37,947 nt of DNA, taken from the NCBI GenBank assembly GCA_001515985.1, contig LOET01000101.1, positions 1-37,947 of the forward strand. The letters are read 5' to 3'. Made by a program: the position numbers and the translations under genes. Source of the stretch: Sphingomonadales bacterium BRH_c3 (GTDB taxonomy: Bacteria > Pseudomonadota > Alphaproteobacteria > Sphingomonadales > Sphingomonadaceae). Under the pieces are notes generated by a model. That model had not been told where the DNA came from. It did no database searches and saw only the letters and a list, made by a program, of their open reading frames with translations. Positions 1-8,874 of the stretch are shown in pieces. Numbering within the stretch: the stretch's first letter is position 1; each line of letters opens with the position of its first letter.

Positions 1-498
1 GTCATCCGGGCCCAGGATCGCGCCATCCGGCCCGTAATGCGCCAGCGCCCAGGCTGCCCCGGCAGTGGGGGCGATCGCCAGACGCGCGGAAAGATCCCGC
101 GCGGCGAATGCTGCCATGGCATCAGCGATCAGGCGCCGCTCGCCGCCAAACAGATGCGCCACCGCAGTAATATCGACGATCAGCCCGTCAGGCGGATCAA
201 GTGCGCTCCACGGCCCCCAACGCCGCGCCCACAGCGCCAGCTTTTCGAGCAAGGCGAGATCTCCCGCCGGATCGAATGGAGCAACCTTGATTCCGGGGCA
301 CAGTGCGCGCGCATCAGCCAGCATCATGCTGGAACGCGCGCCAGCTTCCCGCCCGGCATGGTTGACAGCGGCGATGCGAGGGCCATGTGCAGTCTCGGCA
401 ATCAATACGGTGGGCGCCGCGTCTGCACCTCCGCCACGCGTGAAACCGTTAGAGAGCCGCCAGCGATCGACTGCGAGCTGCGCCAACCAGATCGACAT
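1..498 (-). CDS. imuB: ImuB-like Y-family polymerase homologue, N-terminal part (cut by window edge)
   Basis: Translating the minus strand from the ATG at 498 gives 166 open residues that run off the window. They begin MSIWLAQLAVDRWRLSN and include a VDITAVAHLFGGE stretch and RLAIAPTAGAAWALA, typical of the catalytic region of Y-family polymerases. The DxD found at the start of active Pol IV/V enzymes is replaced by WLAQLAVD, as expected for ImuB, which is regarded as a catalytically inactive adaptor linking ImuA, DnaE2 and the beta clamp in damage-induced mutagenesis. The start lies 50 bases inside the 3' end of imuA, so the two are probably translationally coupled. dnaE2 would be expected further along but lies outside the window. 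The identification is firm for the family; the C-terminal clamp motif cannot be seen. Confidence 0.85.
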   Translation of the reverse strand, partial: MSIWLAQLAVDRWRLSNGFTRGGGADAAPTVLIAETAHGPRIAAVNHAGREAGARSSMMLADARALCPGIKVAPFDPAGDLALLEKLALWARRWGPWSALDPPDGLIVDITAVAHLFGGERRLIADAMAAFAARDLSARLAIAPTAGAAWALAHYGPDGAILGPDD

Positions 499-1255
499 GA
501 TCCGGCGTGGCGGCCCCTGCGGGGCTGCTGCGCGGTCGGCTGGCAATGAGGGTGCTGCCGTCATCGCTCAGGCTCCATTCTCCGGTGGGGTGCGAGCGCG
601 CACGGAACAACTCTGCCCGCCAGGCCGGGTGACCCGGTGCCTCGGCGTTCCAGCGCGGGGGCGGCGAAGGGGACGCAGCAACCCTCCAGCGCATCCGCGC
701 GGAAGAAAGGTCTGCCTGCGCATCGAGCCGCACCAGCCATAGCGGCACGCCATGCTTTTCCGCTGTCAGGCTTAGCCTGCGCGAACTGGTGAAGCCGAGC
801 GCGCGCGGATTGCCGGCAATCTCGCCCAGCACAAAGGCCAGGTCGCGGCAGCGCAGCCCCTCTTCCAGTGCGAACAGCGCATCCTCGCAGCTCTTCGCCT
901 CGACATGGATCAACCTGTGGCGCAGCTCGGGCGGGAGGCCATGAGCATAGGGCCTCCCGGTCAAACGCACCGCCGCCCTGTCCTGCACCCACAACACCTG
1001 GCGGCGGTCTTCCTGCGCCGGAGAAGCCTGGTTTGCTGCCACTTTCATCGCATCGCGTGCCAACACCAGGGCCAGCCCCGCCCCGCTAGCCTCATCACCA
1101 GGCGCAAAGATTTCGCTATGCGCAGGCGCAGTCAGCCCCGGCCGCCAATGCGGCAGGCGCGTGCGGACCAGCGCCGCAGCGCTTTTGCTCGCACCGCTGG
1201 CGGCAAGCTTTTCAGAGATAGAGAGAGCAGGGTTGAACATAATCGAACGACTCAT
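449..1255 (-). CDS. imuA: ImuA, SOS mutagenesis accessory protein
   Basis: This 268-residue RecA/SulA-like protein begins MSRSIMFNPALSISEKLA. It shows the family core APAHSEIFAPGDEASGAG, VLWVQDRAAVRLTGRPY and LEEGLRCRDLAFVLGEI, with a conserved RRLSLTAEKHGVPLWLVRLDA segment. ImuA acts with ImuB and DnaE2 in error-prone translesion synthesis. The ATG at 1255 has no Shine-Dalgarno sequence. A -10-like CATAAA (minus strand, 1264-1269) and a -35-like TTGCGA (1287-1292) with 17 bases between them would place transcription start about at this ATG, so a leaderless message is likely. An alternative ATG lies at 1240. The gene overlaps imuB by 50 bases. The LexA box just upstream implies DNA-damage induction. 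Confidence 0.85.
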   Translation of the reverse strand: MSRSIMFNPALSISEKLAASGASKSAAALVRTRLPHWRPGLTAPAHSEIFAPGDEASGAGLALVLARDAMKVAANQASPAQEDRRQVLWVQDRAAVRLTGRPYAHGLPPELRHRLIHVEAKSCEDALFALEEGLRCRDLAFVLGEIAGNPRALGFTSSRRLSLTAEKHGVPLWLVRLDAQADLSSARMRWRVAASPSPPPRWNAEAPGHPAWRAELFRARSHPTGEWSLSDDGSTLIASRPRSSPAGAATPDHVDLVGAARSRSLAAL

Positions 1256-1257
1256 TT

Positions 1258-1272
1258 GTTCGCTTTATGTTC
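1258..1272 (-). promoter_or_regulatory. LexA (SOS) box of the imuA-imuB operon
   Basis: The sequence GTTCGCTTTATGTTC is an exact match to the alphaproteobacterial SOS box GTTC-N7-GTTC. It overlaps the candidate -10 hexamer of imuA and ends two bases from the imuA ATG, so bound LexA would block RNA polymerase directly. Confidence 0.85.
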
Positions 1273-1299
1273 TATTACGCGATGATTCGCAATGGCATG

Positions 1300-1326
1300 A
1301 AAAAGGGCGCCCTTTGCAGGGCGCCC
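1300..1326 (-). terminator. Rho-independent terminator of the APC permease gene
   Basis: Two copies of the self-complementary octamer GGGCGCCC (1305-1312 and 1319-1326) flank the loop TTTGCA, giving an 8-bp GC stem. On the minus strand this is followed by TTTTT (1304-1300). It lies 22 bases past the permease stop codon and just before the imuA promoter, insulating the SOS operon. Confidence 0.85.
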
Positions 1327-1348
1327 ACTCACAAGCCAGGCAAGTTTG

Positions 1349-2926
1349 TCATTCCTTCGGAGGATGAATCGGAATCATCGTTTCCTCACCTGCAACATCA
1401 TCGACCACTTCCACAATCCCCTGACCAAGATGGCTGCGGGAACGCCCATAACCGAAATAGATCACAAGGCCGATCACCGTCCAGACGGGAAGCACCAGCA
1501 TGGCCGCGCTTGGCAAATTGAGGAACAGAAACAGGCATCCTGCAACGGTCAGCGGGCCAACGATCACAAGGCCAGGTACACGGAATGGCCGTTCGCGATC
1601 CGGTGCCCGCTTACGCAGCAGCATCACTGCAATCGCGACCATCAGAAACGCATAAAGCGTACCGGCATTGGCAATATCAGCCAGTTGACCAACCGGCAGG
1701 AAAGCCGCAGCAACCGCCACAACCATCCCGGTCAACCCTGTAACGATGTAGGGCGTCTTCCACTTCGGATGCACTTCTGAGAGCTTCTCCGGCAAAAGCC
1801 CGTCACGTGCCATCACGAAGAAAATACGCGTCTGGCCAAACAACAGGATCAGAATCACCGACGGCAATGCCAGGAAGGCCGCTACCCCAAGCATGTTGCC
1901 AATACCCGAGAAACCGATCTGCCGCAGCACGTGGGCAAGCGCTTCGTTCGAACATACCAGCGCTTCGGCGTGTTCGGGCATGGCGCATTGTCGCGCCAGT
2001 TCTTCCGAACCGGCCGGAAAGGGAATACCATTTGGTCCCATGATCGGCTGTCCGCCAATCGTGCCAATCGCGCCGGCTGCAACCAGGATATAGAATACGG
2101 TACAAAACAGCAGCGAACCAATGAGGCCGATCGGAACGTTACGCTGAGGATTCTTGGTTTCCTCCGCCGCTGTGGAAACCGCGTCAAAGCCGACATAGGC
2201 GAAGAAGATCGTCGCCGCAGCGCCCACGGCGCCGACACCTGTGCCGAATCCACCGAATATCCCGGCAGGAAGGAACGGATTGAATTTATCCGGATCGAAA
2301 TAGGCGCTCGTAAGCGTCAGGCCGATGAAGACCGACAAGGCTGAAACCTTGATCGCCACCAGCACCGCATTGACCCGCGCGCTCTCGGTAGTGCCGATCA
2401 TCAAGAGCCAGGTTATCAGCAGCGCAATCACAAAGGCTGGCAAGTTGACAAAACCGCCCGCCGCACCGCCCAATGCAAGCGGACCCGCACTTAGCCATGC
2501 CGGTAACTGCAAGCCAATGAACTCATTGAGAATAGTTCCGGTGAAATAGCCTGACCAGCCGACCGACACAGCCGAAGCGGCAATGGCATATTCGAGCACC
2601 AGTGCCCAGCCCACCGTCCAGGCGAGAAACTCACCCATAGTGGCATAGCTGTAAGTATAGGCAGAACCCGCCACCGGGATCATCGCCGCAATCTCGGCAT
2701 AGCAAAGAGCGGCAACGATACAGACCAGGCCAGCGATAATGAAGGCCAGCATCAACCCAGGGCCCGCCTTTTGCGCCCCGGCCGATGTCAGCACGAAGAT
2801 GCCCGTACCGATAATGCATCCGATCCCGAAAAGCGTCAGCTGGAGTGCACCAAGTGAACGGTGAAGCGATTTTTTCTTCGCAGTTGCAAGGATCGCGTCG
2901 AGTGGCTTGACCCGGTCCAATAGCAT
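1349..2926 (-). CDS. APC-family amino acid permease
   Basis: This 525-residue integral membrane protein has about 12 hydrophobic segments. Its N-terminal part carries the APC signature FGIGCIIGTGIFVLTSAGA and AGPGLMLAFIIAG, and YAEIAAMIPVAGSAYTYSY follows in TM2-TM3. The overall plan matches the cationic amino acid transporter branch (YfnA/CAT-like), which exchanges or imports amino acids with proton coupling; the actual substrate cannot be read from the sequence. The start at 2926 was chosen because it has AGGGGAAG six bases upstream, whereas an upstream ATG at 2983 has no such site and adds a non-conserved tail. The gene follows the sodium symporter on the same strand after 93 bases and ends at a clear terminator. 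Confidence 0.88.
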   Translation of the reverse strand: MLLDRVKPLDAILATAKKKSLHRSLGALQLTLFGIGCIIGTGIFVLTSAGAQKAGPGLMLAFIIAGLVCIVAALCYAEIAAMIPVAGSAYTYSYATMGEFLAWTVGWALVLEYAIAASAVSVGWSGYFTGTILNEFIGLQLPAWLSAGPLALGGAAGGFVNLPAFVIALLITWLLMIGTTESARVNAVLVAIKVSALSVFIGLTLTSAYFDPDKFNPFLPAGIFGGFGTGVGAVGAAATIFFAYVGFDAVSTAAEETKNPQRNVPIGLIGSLLFCTVFYILVAAGAIGTIGGQPIMGPNGIPFPAGSEELARQCAMPEHAEALVCSNEALAHVLRQIGFSGIGNMLGVAAFLALPSVILILLFGQTRIFFVMARDGLLPEKLSEVHPKWKTPYIVTGLTGMVVAVAAAFLPVGQLADIANAGTLYAFLMVAIAVMLLRKRAPDRERPFRVPGLVIVGPLTVAGCLFLFLNLPSAAMLVLPVWTVIGLVIYFGYGRSRSHLGQGIVEVVDDVAGEETMIPIHPPKE

Positions 2927-3019
2927 ACAGATCTTCCCCTGAGTTCGAGCAAGCTGACCTTGCCCCTCTTGATGGGTGCTCAAATAAGCTTCATTTTACG
3001 GAAAGCAAAACCATTTCAG

Positions 3020-4429
3020 CTAGCCGGACAGGCCGGCCACCATAATCGCCAATAAGGCGGCAGGGCACAGATACCGCACCAGAAAACGCCAAAACTTGTG
3101 CAGCGCACCATCAAGCCCATTTTCACTATCGACCAGCTTGGGATCGGCAATCCAACCCACGAAGATACACACCAGCAAGGCACCAACCGGCATGAACAAT
3201 TTTGCCGTGACGCTATCCAGCGCCGAGAATACGCCCTCACCCTCAAACAGTGGGATGAAGCCAAGCGGGTGGAAACCGGACATCGTGTTGAGCGAATAAG
3301 CGGATGCCACACCAAGCAAGCCGGCCAACGTCGCCACAGTTATTGCCGTCAATGCCCGACTGGTCTTGAATTTCTCCATCGCCCAGGAAGTTGGAACCTC
3401 CATCAATGCCACCGAACTGGTGAGAGCGGCAAAACCAACCATGATAAAGAACGCCAGGCCGATTACCGAACCGAACGGCATGGACTGGAACGCGTGCGGC
3501 AAGGTCGCAAACATCAATCCCAGCCCGCCTTCAGTAGAAAGCCCCGCAGCAATAACGATCGGAAAAATACAAAGCCCCGCCACCAGTGCCACAGAAGTGT
3601 CGGCAAAAGCGATGATGGCAGAGGTTCCAGCCAGGTTGACGTCGCGTCCTACATAGGACCCGTAGGTGATCATCCCCGCCACGCCCAGCGAAAGCGAGAA
3701 AAACGCCTGGCCCACGGCGGCCAGCATCACTTCTCCGGTCAGCTTGGAAAAATCAAACGTGAAAAGATATCCCAAGGTGTCCGTGAAAGCTCCACCGAAC
3801 GCACCGTAGATGGTGATAAGCAGCAACAACGCAAAAAAGGCCGGCATCAGCCAGATCGCCACCACCTCAATCCCGCCAGACACCCCGCGTGCTACAAAAT
3901 AGAGCGTGATTGCCACGAAGGCGATATCAAAGCCGGACATAGTGAAACCGTCAGCCTGAAGCGCCGGAAAAATTGCCTCGATCTGCTCGGCGCTCAAGCC
4001 CTGCAAAGCCCCTCCCGTCACGCCAGACTGGAACAGGTCGAGGAAGAACAGCCCGATGTAATATAGCACCCAGCCGCCGATAACGCAGTAAAACGCCAGG
4101 ATCATGAAAGCGGCAAGCACTCCCAACCCGGCCAAGCCCTCCCAGTAGGGCGAAGCGCGCGATTCCACCGCCAACCGACGAACGCTCTGCGTCGCCGATG
4201 ATTGTCCGTGGCGCCCAATCAGTGTTTCAGAGAGCAAAACCGGCAAGCCGATCAAGACAATGCAAAAAATGTAGAAAAGCACAAAGGCGCCGCCGCCATT
4301 GCTCGCTGCTTCTGCAGGAAATCTGACCAAGTTGCCCAAGCCAACAGCCGAACCGATCGCGGCCAATATGAATGCTGTACGCGATGACCAGCCATCGCGA
4401 CCGGTGCCGCCAGATGGTGCAACTGCCAT
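3020..4429 (-). CDS. Sodium-dependent neurotransmitter symporter family (LeuT-like) transporter
   Basis: This 469-residue protein has about 11-12 hydrophobic segments. Near the N-terminus it reads AIGSAVGLGNLVRFPAEAA followed by SNGGGAFVLFYI, closely resembling the unwound TM1 and TM2 of LeuT, which hold the two sodium ions and the amino acid substrate. It is therefore a likely sodium:amino acid symporter of the SLC6/NSS type in the inner membrane; the substrate is unknown. The start at 4429 is supported by GGAGGG eight bases upstream; an ATG at 4477 is less likely. It is divergent from panB, with about 120 bases between the two starts. It may be co-transcribed with the APC permease that follows. 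Confidence 0.9.
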   Translation of the reverse strand: MAVAPSGGTGRDGWSSRTAFILAAIGSAVGLGNLVRFPAEAASNGGGAFVLFYIFCIVLIGLPVLLSETLIGRHGQSSATQSVRRLAVESRASPYWEGLAGLGVLAAFMILAFYCVIGGWVLYYIGLFFLDLFQSGVTGGALQGLSAEQIEAIFPALQADGFTMSGFDIAFVAITLYFVARGVSGGIEVVAIWLMPAFFALLLLITIYGAFGGAFTDTLGYLFTFDFSKLTGEVMLAAVGQAFFSLSLGVAGMITYGSYVGRDVNLAGTSAIIAFADTSVALVAGLCIFPIVIAAGLSTEGGLGLMFATLPHAFQSMPFGSVIGLAFFIMVGFAALTSSVALMEVPTSWAMEKFKTSRALTAITVATLAGLLGVASAYSLNTMSGFHPLGFIPLFEGEGVFSALDSVTAKLFMPVGALLVCIFVGWIADPKLVDSENGLDGALHKFWRFLVRYLCPAALLAIMVAGLSG

Positions 4430-4548
4430 ATATGAAACCCTCCTTCGCCTTCCCTTCGGGAAAGTCTTTATAATCACTTACTGCCGTGAAACCCGGACAC
4501 AGTCGAGCGGGCATTTGCGCAAATCCCCTGTTGGGTTAAAAGCACGCC

Positions 4549-5421
4549 ATGTCTACGACTTTCCAGCTCGATACTTCGACCAGCCGCGCACACCCTACGC
4601 CGCAACCGATGCGGCGGCTCACCGTCCCCGCGATCAGGCGCCGTAAATCTGGCGGGGTGACTGCAGAACCAATCGTGATGCTTACCGCTTACACCGCCCG
4701 GCAGGCCCAATTGCTTGATGCGCATTGCGACATTTTGCTGGTGGGCGATTCGCTCGCGCAGGTGATCTATGGGCTCGATTCCACTGTCCCCGTCACGCTT
4801 GATATGATGGCCAATCACGCCGCAGCCGTGGTGCGCGGCTCTTACCATTCGGTTGTTGTGGTCGACATGCCGTTCGGTTCCTACGAAAGCTCGAAGGAAA
4901 AAGCCTTCGAAAGCGCATCCTACTTGCTCAAGGCGAGCGGGGCGGCTGCGGTCAAGCTTGAAGGCGGCGAAGCGATGGCGGAAACGGTCGCCTTTCTCAA
5001 CCAGCGCGGCATTCCGGTAATGGGCCATGTCGGGCTGACCCCGCAGGCGGTTAATGTCCTGGGCGGCTATGGTGCGCGCGGGCGAAGCGATGCCGAGGCC
5101 GAGAAGATCGTCAATGATGCCAGGGCACTGGACGAAGCAGGCGCCTTCGCGATCGTAATCGAGGGTGTGGTCGAGCCCATTGCCATCGAGGCGACCAAGT
5201 CTGTATCGTGCCCAACGATCGGCATCGGCGCATCGGCCCAATGCGACGGGCAGGTGCTGGTAACCGAAGACATGTTGGGCATGTTCGACCGCGTCCCGCG
5301 CTTCGTGAAAAAATACGCAGATATTGCCGACATCATTGAAAAAACAGTGGTGCAATATGCCGAGGAAGTTCGCAACCGCAGCTTCCCCACTGAAGACCAG
5401 ACTTACCAACCCAAGGCCTGA
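4549..5421 (+). CDS. panB: 3-methyl-2-oxobutanoate hydroxymethyltransferase
   Basis: This 290-residue enzyme makes ketopantoate from 2-oxoisovalerate and methylene-tetrahydrofolate, the first committed step of pantothenate and CoA synthesis. Family signatures are plain: [40 protein letters not shown] (metal-binding Asp in VGDS), [32 protein letters not shown] and the late [15 protein letters not shown] block. Full length for the family, with about 25 extra N-terminal residues before the conserved core. The Shine-Dalgarno sequence is weak. The DUF475 membrane protein gene begins six bases after its stop, so the two probably form an operon. Confidence 0.95.
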   Translation: MSTTFQLDTSTSRAHPTPQPMRRLTVPAIRRRKSGGVTAEPIVMLTAYTARQAQLLDAHCDILLVGDSLAQVIYGLDSTVPVTLDMMANHAAAVVRGSYHSVVVVDMPFGSYESSKEKAFESASYLLKASGAAAVKLEGGEAMAETVAFLNQRGIPVMGHVGLTPQAVNVLGGYGARGRSDAEAEKIVNDARALDEAGAFAIVIEGVVEPIAIEATKSVSCPTIGIGASAQCDGQVLVTEDMLGMFDRVPRFVKKYADIADIIEKTVVQYAEEVRNRSFPTEDQTYQPKA

Positions 5422-5427
5422 TCAATC

Positions 5428-6510
5428 ATGCAAACGCTGCTACGGTATTACGGCTTCTCGCTGGCCTTCTCGTTGACCTGCCTCGCCTTGGCTGTCTGGT
5501 ACGGCTGGGCCAGCACAGGCAATATTGGCGCGACGCTCAGCATCCTGTGGATCGTATTCGTACTCTCGATCCTCGAAATTTCGCTCAGCTTCGACAACGC
5601 CGTGGTAAACGCGACCGTATTGCGCACCATGGACCCGGTGTGGCAGCAACGCTTCCTGACCATTGGTATCCTGATTGCCGTGTTCGGGATGCGCATTGTG
5701 TTCCCGATCGCCATCGTCGCGATTGCCGCCGGGCTTGGCCCGATTGCCGCAATCGATCTTTCGCTCAACAATCCGGCAGAATACGAGCGTATCGTTTCTG
5801 GCGCCCATATCGGCATCGCTGGTTTCGGCGGGGCGTTCCTGGCGATGGTAGGGCTGACCTTCTTTTTTGAGGAAGACAAGGAAGTGCACTGGATCGCGGC
5901 GCTTGAGCGCACGATCAATCGCTTTTCGACTGTCCCTGCGATCGAAATCGGGCTGGTTCTGACGCTGGTTTACAGCGTTTCAACCCTGCTTGCTCCGCAG
6001 GATGCCAATACCTTCCTTACCGCCGGGATATTGGGACTGATTACCTTTATCGGCGTCAACGCGATCGCAGCGCTGCTGGAGCAGCACGAAGCGAAGAAGC
6101 GGGCAGCGGGCATCGTCGTCAAGTCAGGCCTTGGCGGATTCCTTTATCTGGAAGTGCTCGATGCCAGTTTCAGCTTCGACGGGGTGATCGGTGCCTTCGC
6201 ACTGTCGAACAACATGATCATCATAGCGCTGGGCCTGTCGGTTGGCGCGATCTTCGTGCGGTCGATCACCATTCATCTGGTGCAAACGGGAACATTGGCG
6301 CAATATCGCTATCTTGAACACGGCGCGTTCTGGGCGATCATCGTGCTGGGCGGGATCATGCTGTTTTCAGCCAGGTTCCACATCCCGGAAACGATCACCG
6401 GGCTGATTGGCGCAACGCTGATCGGGCTAAGCTTTTTGTGGTCTGTTCGTCACAACCGCCGCGAAGGCGTGCAAAGAATAGATCTCAATGCAACCGCGCA
6501 AGGCGACTAG
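5428..6510 (+). CDS. DUF475/TerC-like integral membrane protein
   Basis: This 360-residue membrane protein has about 9-10 hydrophobic helices. Acidic residues sit within membrane segments in SILEISLSFDNAVVNATVL and in the later YLEVLDASFSFDGVIGAFA, the repeated E-S-F-D pattern of the TerC/DUF475 group. Members are thought to handle metal ions, and the related TerC proteins are linked to tellurite resistance and manganese export; its specific role here is unknown. It starts six bases after panB and probably shares its transcript. Its last 26 bases overlap the 3' end of the convergent symporter-like gene. Confidence 0.82.
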   Translation: MQTLLRYYGFSLAFSLTCLALAVWYGWASTGNIGATLSILWIVFVLSILEISLSFDNAVVNATVLRTMDPVWQQRFLTIGILIAVFGMRIVFPIAIVAIAAGLGPIAAIDLSLNNPAEYERIVSGAHIGIAGFGGAFLAMVGLTFFFEEDKEVHWIAALERTINRFSTVPAIEIGLVLTLVYSVSTLLAPQDANTFLTAGILGLITFIGVNAIAALLEQHEAKKRAAGIVVKSGLGGFLYLEVLDASFSFDGVIGAFALSNNMIIIALGLSVGAIFVRSITIHLVQTGTLAQYRYLEHGAFWAIIVLGGIMLFSARFHIPETITGLIGATLIGLSFLWSVRHNRREGVQRIDLNATAQGD

Positions 6511-7447
6511 CTATGGGTGCAGCCATCATCAGTTGAAACAGGTGATAGAGCAGCAGCGGCGCGATCACGAATCCGGCAACGTCGGGAACGAACAGAATGG
6601 CGGCAAGCGGTGCGCCAATCGCCACGCTCTTCTGCGCTCCAGCGAACAGAAACGCTTTGCGGTCGGCGATCGGATAGCGAAGCAGCCCGCTCGCCCACCA
6701 TGCAGCCAGATGCGCGGCAATCAGGAAAATGGCTGTCATAATAAGTAGCCATGCCCAGCTTGCTCCGTCAAACATCTGCAGCAGGCCCTGCTCGACAGCC
6801 CCCGACATGGCGACAAAGACGGCAATCCCGATCACGATACGATCAAGCCAGACGATCCTGGCCTTGCGCGCTATCACCCAATCACGGGTCCATCCCTGAA
6901 GCGCCTGGCCGATAATGAATGGCAGCACCAGGATCGCCGCAATCCTCACGATCGCTTGATAGCCTATCTCGCCCGCCTCATTGCCGGCGAGCAACGCGAA
7001 AAGCGGCGCGGTGATGAATACACCCGCAATATTGATCAGCGCCGCCCCCACCACCGCGAGCGCGATATTGCCCTCTGCCAGCGTGGTATATGAAGTGGCT
7101 GACTGAATCGTAGACGGCAAGGTACCGAGATAGAGGAACCCCAGTGCAACCAGCGGGGGCAGATGGGCTGTGGCAACCAACGAAATACCCATGCCGCCAA
7201 GCGCCATCACTCCGAAAACCCACAGCATCAGCGGGCCGAAATAGCGCCAGTTTCTGAGACCATGCGTGATTTCGCCGCGGGCAATGCGCATGCCATTGAC
7301 GAGAAACAGCAGGAATATGCCTGTGCTTGAAACAGTGCGCGCCGTGTCGCGCAGCTCGCCTGCTGCAGGAAAGATCAGCGCCAGCCCAGTCGCCATAACA
7401 AGGACCGCAATCATCGGGTCAGCGAAAAAGGAGCCAAGCCTGCGCAT
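6485..7447 (-). CDS. Bile acid:sodium symporter-like (SBF-like) membrane protein
   Basis: This 320-residue protein has about ten hydrophobic segments and the SBF-like pattern: an early FLLFLVNGMRIARGEI, LGFLYLGTLPSTIQSATSYT in the core, and AFLFAGAQKSVAIGAPLAA near the C-terminus. It fits the YfeH-like branch of the BART superfamily, predicted organic-anion transporters coupled to sodium; the substrate is not known. The ATG at 7447 was preferred over an upstream in-frame GTG at 7468. It lies downstream of prsR on the same strand with a 59-base gap, which may or may not indicate co-transcription. Confidence 0.82.
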   Translation of the reverse strand: MRRLGSFFADPMIAVLVMATGLALIFPAAGELRDTARTVSSTGIFLLFLVNGMRIARGEITHGLRNWRYFGPLMLWVFGVMALGGMGISLVATAHLPPLVALGFLYLGTLPSTIQSATSYTTLAEGNIALAVVGAALINIAGVFITAPLFALLAGNEAGEIGYQAIVRIAAILVLPFIIGQALQGWTRDWVIARKARIVWLDRIVIGIAVFVAMSGAVEQGLLQMFDGASWAWLLIMTAIFLIAAHLAAWWASGLLRYPIADRKAFLFAGAQKSVAIGAPLAAILFVPDVAGFVIAPLLLYHLFQLMMAAPIASRLARLH

Positions 7448-7506
7448 TGGCCCGCACTGCCCGCGCACTTTGCGCTTGTCGAGTGCCTGCGTGCAACCGG
7501 CTCCGA

Positions 7507-8874
7507 TCAGGCCGAAAGATCGTATTGCTTGAGCAGGTCGTAAAGCGTCGGTCGGCTGATCCCCAGCATTTTGGCGGTGCTGGAAATATTGCCTTCGCTG
7601 CGCGCAAGAGCATGGCGGATCACGCGCCGGTCCGCTTCTTCGCGGGCGGTCTTAATGTTGAGCACATCGCCCCGCTCCTCGCCGCTTTGCTGAAGGTCAA
7701 GATCACCCGCGCCCACCAGCTTGCCGTCAGTCATGATCACCGCGCGTTTCACGCGGTTTTCCAGTTCGCGCACATTACCGGGCCAATCATGCGCATCGAT
7801 CGCCGCCAGCGCATCGGGTGCAAAGCCGCTCACTTGCGGGTTCATCTCATTGGCGAAGCGATTGAGGAACGCCTTGGCCAGCAAGGTCGCATCACCATGC
7901 CGTTCGGCCAGCGTCGGGATCTTCACCACGATTTCAGCCAGACGATAGAACAGGTCTTCCCGGAATCTGCCTTCACTGCACATCAACTCAAGATCTTGAT
8001 GTGTGGCACAAACGATACGCGTATCAACCTCGATCGGCTTTCGCCCGCCGATCCGCTCAATCGTGCGTTCCTGCAGAAAGCGCAACAGTTTGACCTGCAG
8101 TGCCAGCGGTATATCACCCACCTCATCGAGGAACAGAGTGCCGCCTGCGGCATTCTCGATCTTGCCTTCGATGGTCTTGACCGCGCCGGTAAAAGCACCC
8201 TTTTCATGCCCGAACAATTCGCTCTCAAGCAGATTTTCCGGGATCGCCGCGCAGTTGATCGCGACAAAGGGCCCATCCCTGCGGTCGCTTGCATCATGCA
8301 GTCCCTTGGCAAGCAATTCCTTGCCAGTACCGCTTGCTCCCAGCAGCATGACCGAGACATTGGTGCTCGCCACCCGTTCGATCGTGCGGGCAACTTGCAC
8401 CATTTCGGGGGCAGCGGTGATCATGCCGCCCAGCACGCGGTTATCCTCGCCGCTTTGCGATTTGAGCCTGCGGTTTTCCGCTTCGATCTGGTGCAGGTTG
8501 AAGGCACGCCGCACAATCAGGCCCAAATCCTCGATATCAACTGGCTTGTGGTAGAAATCATAGGCTCCGCGAGCGATCGCATCCAGCGCGCTCTCGCGCG
8601 CTCCGTGCCCCGAAGCGACAATTACCTTGGTGTCCGGCTTCAGTTCCATGATCGCATCGAGCACGGCGAAACCCTCGCTTGTGCCATCCGGATCAGGCGG
8701 CAGACCAAGGTCAAGCGTGACCACCGCCGGTCCGACCTGACGCAATGCCGCAATTGCACTTTCGCGGTCTGTGGCAGGGACGACTTCAAAATCGTCGTAA
8801 GCCCATTTGAGTTGGGCCTGCAGACCCTCGTCGTCCTCTATGACCAGCAGTGCGGGTTTCTTGTCGGCCATCAT
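7507..8874 (-). CDS. prsR: PEP-CTERM-box response regulator, NtrC family
   Basis: This 455-residue sigma-54 activator has three parts. A receiver domain (about 5-125) carries phosphoacceptor Asp55 in VVTLDLGLPP and Lys110 in YHKP. An AAA+ domain (about 150-385) has Walker A GASGTGKE near 179-186, the sigma-54 contact loop GAFTGA at 226-231 and Walker B TLFLDEVGDIP. A C-terminal Fis-type helix-turn-helix reads NISSTAKMLGISRPTLYDLL. It matches PrsR, partner of PrsK, which in XrtA-type bacteria drives exosortase, PEP-CTERM and exopolysaccharide genes with RpoN. Its ATG overlaps the prsK stop as ATGA, so the two are translationally coupled. No exosortase gene lies in the window. Confidence 0.9.
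   Translation of the reverse strand: MMADKKPALLVIEDDEGLQAQLKWAYDDFEVVPATDRESAIAALRQVGPAVVTLDLGLPPDPDGTSEGFAVLDAIMELKPDTKVIVASGHGARESALDAIARGAYDFYHKPVDIEDLGLIVRRAFNLHQIEAENRRLKSQSGEDNRVLGGMITAAPEMVQVARTIERVASTNVSVMLLGASGTGKELLAKGLHDASDRRDGPFVAINCAAIPENLLESELFGHEKGAFTGAVKTIEGKIENAAGGTLFLDEVGDIPLALQVKLLRFLQERTIERIGGRKPIEVDTRIVCATHQDLELMCSEGRFREDLFYRLAEIVVKIPTLAERHGDATLLAKAFLNRFANEMNPQVSGFAPDALAAIDAHDWPGNVRELENRVKRAVIMTDGKLVGAGDLDLQQSGEERGDVLNIKTAREEADRRVIRHALARSEGNISSTAKMLGISRPTLYDLLKQYDLSA

Noticed and set aside
65-742. Plus-strand frames over the imuA-imuB region
   Set aside because: Low-complexity Arg/Pro/Ala translations antisense to imuA and imuB, without ribosome sites.
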